From SG8-39 sp041558415 (lineage in GTDB: Bacteria > Pseudomonadota > Gammaproteobacteria > Burkholderiales > SG8-39), in assembly GCA_041558415.1 (NCBI GenBank), contig JBFFEY010000049.1, forward strand, positions 1 through 22,483: a stretch of DNA of 22,483 bases, in the 5' to 3' direction. Under the pieces are notes generated by a model. The model was not told the origin of the DNA. It did no database searches and saw only the letters and a program-made list of their open reading frames with translations. Of this stretch, positions 19,873-22,483 are shown in pieces (the first letter of the stretch is position 1; each line of letters opens with the position of its first letter). Both the position numbers and the translations under genes were made by a program.

Positions 19873-20622
19873 ATGACCGAGGTGCTGCGCGTCGCAACGC
19901 TGAACATTCACAAGGGGCTGTCGCAGTTCAACCGGCGCATGGTGATCCACGAGCTGCGCGAGTGCCTGCGCACGCTCGATGCCGACCTGGTGTTCCTGCA
20001 GGAGGTGCAGGGCATGAACGAGCGCCTGGCGCTGCGCTTTGCCGCCTGGCCCGGCGTGCCCCAGCACGAATACCTGGCCGAGGGCGGCTGGACGCCGGTC
20101 TATGGGCGCAATGCGGTCTACGACCACGGTCACCATGGCAACGCCATCCTCTCGCGCTACCCGATCGTCTCGGCGGCGAACGAGGACGTCTCGAGTCATC
20201 GCTTCGAGCGCCGCGGCCTGCTGCACAGCGTGGTGACGGTGCCCGGCTGGCGGCGCAACCTGCATTGCCTGTGCGTGCATCTCTCGCTGCACGAGCGTGG
20301 ACGTCGCATGCAAACCGAGGCCATCGCGGAGCGGCTGGCGGATCTGATCCGGCGCAGGCTGCCGGTGGTGATCGCGGGTGATTTCAACGACTGGCGGCAC
20401 CGGGCGAGTGCGGTGCTGGAAGAGCGCCTCGGCATGCGCGAGGTGGCGATTGCGCATCACGGCCGCGCGGCGCGTACGTTTCCGAGCTTCCTGCCGCTGC
20501 TGCGGCTCGACCGTATCTACGTGCATGGCTTCGACGTGGTTTCGGCGCAGGTGCACCGCGGCGCGCCGTGGTCGATGCTGTCGGACCACCTCGCGCTGAG
20601 CGCCGAGCTGCGGCGCGCCTGA
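19873..20622 (+). CDS. Endonuclease/exonuclease/phosphatase (EEP) family protein, YbhP-like
   Basis: The 249-residue protein has all the metal and catalytic motifs of the EEP (DNase I-like) fold: Asn11 in TLNIHKG, Glu44 in LQEV, HGNAILSRYP (88-97), His136 in VHLSLHERGR, Asp170 and Asn172 in AGDFNDW, Asp213 in RLDRIYV and the terminal Asp238-His239 in SDHLAL. No signal peptide is visible. E. coli YbhP, which this resembles, is encoded next to a cardiolipin synthase, so a role in phospholipid or phosphodiester hydrolysis is possible. The cardiolipin synthase gene expected next in many relatives is absent here. It starts four bases after nudB and is the last gene of the run. Substrate cannot be assigned. 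Confidence 0.85.
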   Translation: MTEVLRVATLNIHKGLSQFNRRMVIHELRECLRTLDADLVFLQEVQGMNERLALRFAAWPGVPQHEYLAEGGWTPVYGRNAVYDHGHHGNAILSRYPIVSAANEDVSSHRFERRGLLHSVVTVPGWRRNLHCLCVHLSLHERGRRMQTEAIAERLADLIRRRLPVVIAGDFNDWRHRASAVLEERLGMREVAIAHHGRAARTFPSFLPLLRLDRIYVHGFDVVSAQVHRGAPWSMLSDHLALSAELRRA

Positions 20623-20658
20623 AACGGGCGCCGCGGCGTGCCGGCCGCGCCGCGCTGC

Positions 20659-21405
20659 TCAGCCGATCAGACCGAGACGTCCGCCGCGCAGTTCGGGCAC
20701 GACGGGAAACGCGTCGAAGCGGCAGGCGAATGCGACCTCCTCGACCAGCCCGCGCGCCGACATCATCCGTCCGACGCGGCACTCGAGCAGCACCTCGGGC
20801 GCGCGCGCATGGCGGTAGAGACTGCGCGCGGCGATCGCCGCGTCGGACAGGTCGGCGTGCGCGCCGAGCAGCTCGGCGAGGCGCTCGACGAGGTAGCCCG
20901 CGCCGTAGAAGTCCTCCAGGTTGAAGTTGTCGCCCGAGCCGGAGCAGACGATGAGGATCGGGTGATCCGCATGCCGTGCCACGACGTGTTCGGCGAGGCG
21001 GCGTGCGTTCAGCAGCGCGCCGCAGTAGACGTGCGCCGCCCCCGCGGACAGGGTCATCGCCACCGTGCCGTTGGTCGTCGAGTAGACGACGGTCTTGCGC
21101 TCGATGCCGTGCTGCAGCAGCGCAAGCGGTGCGGGATGGGCGAAACCGGGCAGGGTCTCGGCGTACAGCTCGCCGGCAAGCACCACGTCCGACGCAGGGT
21201 GCCGCCGTCCCTCGCGCCGCGCCGCATCCTCGTCTGCGACCGGAATGATCCGGCTGGCGCCGTGCGCCAGCGCGGTGACCATGGTGGTGGTCGCAAACAG
21301 GATGTCGAGCACGATTACGACGCGGCCCTCGACCGGGGTGGTCGCGAGCTCTTCCTTCTTGCCGAGGACGTGTACGCGGTGTCGCAGTGCGATGCGCGCG
21401 CTCAT
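20659..21405 (-). CDS. ComB-like 2-phosphosulfolactate phosphatase family protein
   Basis: The 248-residue protein belongs to the ComB family, whose founding archaeal member dephosphorylates 2-phosphosulfolactate in coenzyme M synthesis. Family blocks are VVIVLDILFATTTMVTAL (29-46, with Asp34), STTNGTVA (109-116), YCGALLNARRLAEHV (127-141) and CSGSGDNFNLEDFYGAG (154-170). Two blocks look off-type. The usual Arg after the aspartate (as in DVLRATTT) is Phe37 here, and the usual GERNG...GNSP loop reads GELYAETLPGFAHPAP. The substrate may therefore differ, and no comA or comC gene is nearby. ATG 21405 is chosen because it overlaps the stop of the upstream gene in the ATGA arrangement; the frame is open further but the extension is a shadow. 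Confidence 0.8.
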   Translation of the reverse strand: MSARIALRHRVHVLGKKEELATTPVEGRVVIVLDILFATTTMVTALAHGASRIIPVADEDAARREGRRHPASDVVLAGELYAETLPGFAHPAPLALLQHGIERKTVVYSTTNGTVAMTLSAGAAHVYCGALLNARRLAEHVVARHADHPILIVCSGSGDNFNLEDFYGAGYLVERLAELLGAHADLSDAAIAARSLYRHARAPEVLLECRVGRMMSARGLVEEVAFACRFDAFPVVPELRGGRLGLIG

Positions 21406-21734
21406 CGCGGTCGCCGGCCGATCATGCTCCAGCCCTCCATCGACAGCACGCGAACGCCGTCCTGGTTCACCGCTTCCCACTGCGGCTCGACGTCGAGCGC
21501 CTCGCGGAATCCATCGAGCAGCGCCGCCTGCACGTCGTCGAACCCCGGCAGCCGGCCGAGCACCTCGCGCAGCGTGATGACGCGGCGCCGCGCGGCTTCG
21601 AGGCCGCGCTTGGCGAGTTTTTCCGCGGGCACCTTGAGCGCCTCGATCAGTGCCTGGTCGAGGGCGATGTTCTCCCGACCGGACCGGATGCCGGTGTCGA
21701 TGACGCGCAGCGGTCTTTGTGACGCCCTTTTCAT
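21402..21734 (-). CDS. Short lipoate-protein ligase-like protein, probably an internally deleted remnant
   Basis: The 110-residue frame joins two pieces that I recognise from lipoate-protein ligase A-like proteins. Residues 8-32 (PLRVIDTGIRSGRENIALDQ) resemble their N-terminus. Residues 35-85 (KVPAEKLAKRGLEAARRRVI, then TLREVLGRLPGFDDV) resemble the C-terminal region. The central 150 or more residues, with the lipoyl-adenylate binding core, are missing; the junction lies near residues 31-35 (about base 21635). The reading frame survives, and the stop overlaps the ComB-like start by four bases, so it may still be translated as the leader of that gene. It could be an in-frame deletion derivative without ligase activity, an assembly collapse, or a genuine short protein. 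ATG 21734 (MKRASQRP) is preferred; ATG 21800 is possible. Confidence 0.6.
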   Translation of the reverse strand: MKRASQRPLRVIDTGIRSGRENIALDQALIEALKVPAEKLAKRGLEAARRRVITLREVLGRLPGFDDVQAALLDGFREALDVEPQWEAVNQDGVRVLSMEGWSMIGRRPR

Positions 21735-21889
21735 CGCTTGAGGTGTCGCAGCAAGTCGGCGGAGATCGCGGCGATGGCAGTGCCGCCTCGACGCCGGCAT
21801 GCGGCGAGGGCAAACTCGCGTCGACGATGAGGCTGCGATGTTAAACGAGTCCAGTCGCGCGCGAGGGATGGCGGGGCGCCGCCTGCGCC
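21735..21889. other. Short divergent intergenic region
   Basis: These 155 bases separate the minus-strand ligase-like gene from the plus-strand gene at 21890. They are less GC-rich near 21838-21846 (GATGTTAAA), where a promoter for the plus-strand gene is possible, but I see no convincing -10/-35 pair, terminator or repeat. Confidence 0.35.
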
Positions 21890-22462
21890 ATGGATGACGT
21901 GGTAAGGCGCGCGGCCGCGCGCTGGCCCGCCGTGCCGGCGGTGTACGGCTGGCTGGCGCTCGACCGGCGCGGCGAATGGCGGCTGCGCAATCCGGCGAGC
22001 GACGCGTTCGAACGCATCGGCAACGCCACCCTGCGTGCGTTCATCGCGCGCAACTACGCCGCGGACGCGCGCGGGGCCTGGTACTTCCAGAACGGTCCGC
22101 AGCGCGTCTACGTGCGGCTGGAGGCCACGCCGATCGTCTACCGGCACCAGGGCAAGGGCTTCGTCGATCACTGCGGGCGCGGCGCGGGACCGATCCACGC
22201 GGCGTGGGTTGACGCGCAGGGCGCGCTGTACCTTGCCGGCGCGCAGGGCTTCGGGGTGCTCGACGATCGCGCTCTGACGGAGGTCGCGGCGTTGCTCGAG
22301 GACGCGCAGGGCGGGGCGCTGGATGCCGATTTCGAATGGGCCGCGCTGTCGCCGGGCGCGGTGTGGCTCGGGACCGGCACCGGGACGCGCCTGCCGCTCG
22401 GCCGGGTGGCGCGCAGCGCACTCGAGGCGCGGTTCGGGTTCGTCGCCGATCCGACGGCCTGA
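21890..22462 (+). CDS. Conserved protein of unknown function (betaproteobacterial DUF2946-like family)
   Basis: The 190-residue protein opens with MDDVVRRAAARWPAVPAVYG and contains WLALDRRGEWRLRN, FIARNYAADARGAWYFQNGP, QRVYVRLEATPIVYR and HAAWVDAQGALYL. I recognise this pattern as a conserved short protein of betaproteobacteria, labelled DUF2946 or DUF2944 in my memory; the exact family number is uncertain. No signal peptide, membrane helix or catalytic motif is evident, so it is probably cytoplasmic. The FQNGPQRVYV block is the most conserved part I recall. ATG 21890 has a GAGGG stretch about 20 bases upstream, but no well-placed ribosome binding site. It is divergent from the ligase-like gene and ends 21 bases before the window edge. 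Confidence 0.7.
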   Translation: MDDVVRRAAARWPAVPAVYGWLALDRRGEWRLRNPASDAFERIGNATLRAFIARNYAADARGAWYFQNGPQRVYVRLEATPIVYRHQGKGFVDHCGRGAGPIHAAWVDAQGALYLAGAQGFGVLDDRALTEVAALLEDAQGGALDADFEWAALSPGAVWLGTGTGTRLPLGRVARSALEARFGFVADPTA

Positions 22463-22483
22463 GGGCTTCGCGCCGGGCGGGCC

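Noticed and set aside
20632..20649. Possible terminator hairpin CGCGGC/GCCGCG between the EEP gene and the ComB-like gene
   Set aside because: The stem is only six base pairs in very GC-rich sequence and has no T-run, so it could be chance.

Overview
The window looks like a chromosomal segment of a high-GC betaproteobacterium (Burkholderiales, Rhodocyclales or Nitrosomonadales type). This is inferred from the gene content and order: uvrA diverging from a yajR-like transporter that runs into ssb, then fmdB, DUF502, aspS, nudB and an EEP phosphatase, plus a short conserved protein of a type I know from betaproteobacteria. There are no tRNA or rRNA genes, no insertion sequence and no CRISPR array. 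Every stretch over about 160 bases is coding.

Region 1 (1-7974, minus strand) is one uninterrupted reading frame of 2,658 codons that starts at 7974 and leaves the window at base 1. I read every codon of this frame and found no stop. It encodes a soluble array of 15 complete GAF domains, each followed by a near-identical signalling-helix linker, and the start of a sixteenth. The unit period is 170-177 codons. The linkers are almost identical even in DNA, while the GAF cores differ. At least two unit lineages are present and alternate in the C-terminal half. The output domain, probably a histidine kinase, lies outside the window. This is the most unusual object here.

Region 2 (7975-10141): a short divergent promoter region with a perfect TATAAT, then acetoacetyl-CoA synthetase (aacS). 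Next comes a 27-bp perfect inverted repeat in which each arm carries a consensus DnaA box and a GGGGTCAGACCCC palindrome. It fills the gap to the convergent gene.

Region 3 (10139-15693): a serine esterase and uvrA on the minus strand, diverging from yajR (MFS transporter with a C-terminal YAM-like domain) and ssb, with a terminator behind ssb.

Region 4 (15731-20622): fmdB with its own -10 box and a strong terminator. It is followed by a tight six-gene plus-strand run: DUF502 membrane protein, aspS, a barnase-type RNase with a lipoprotein-like leader, its barstar inhibitor, nudB and an EEP phosphatase. Gaps in the run are 10 bases or less, with 4-base overlaps at RNase/barstar and barstar/nudB.

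Region 5 (20659-22462): a minus-strand pair made of a ComB-like phosphatase and a short protein that looks like a lipoate-protein ligase with its catalytic middle missing. It diverges from a conserved protein of unknown function.

Most genes are housekeeping: repair, replication, translation, folate. The accessory interest lies in the GAF array, the RNase/inhibitor pair, the inverted repeat and the truncated ligase-like gene.
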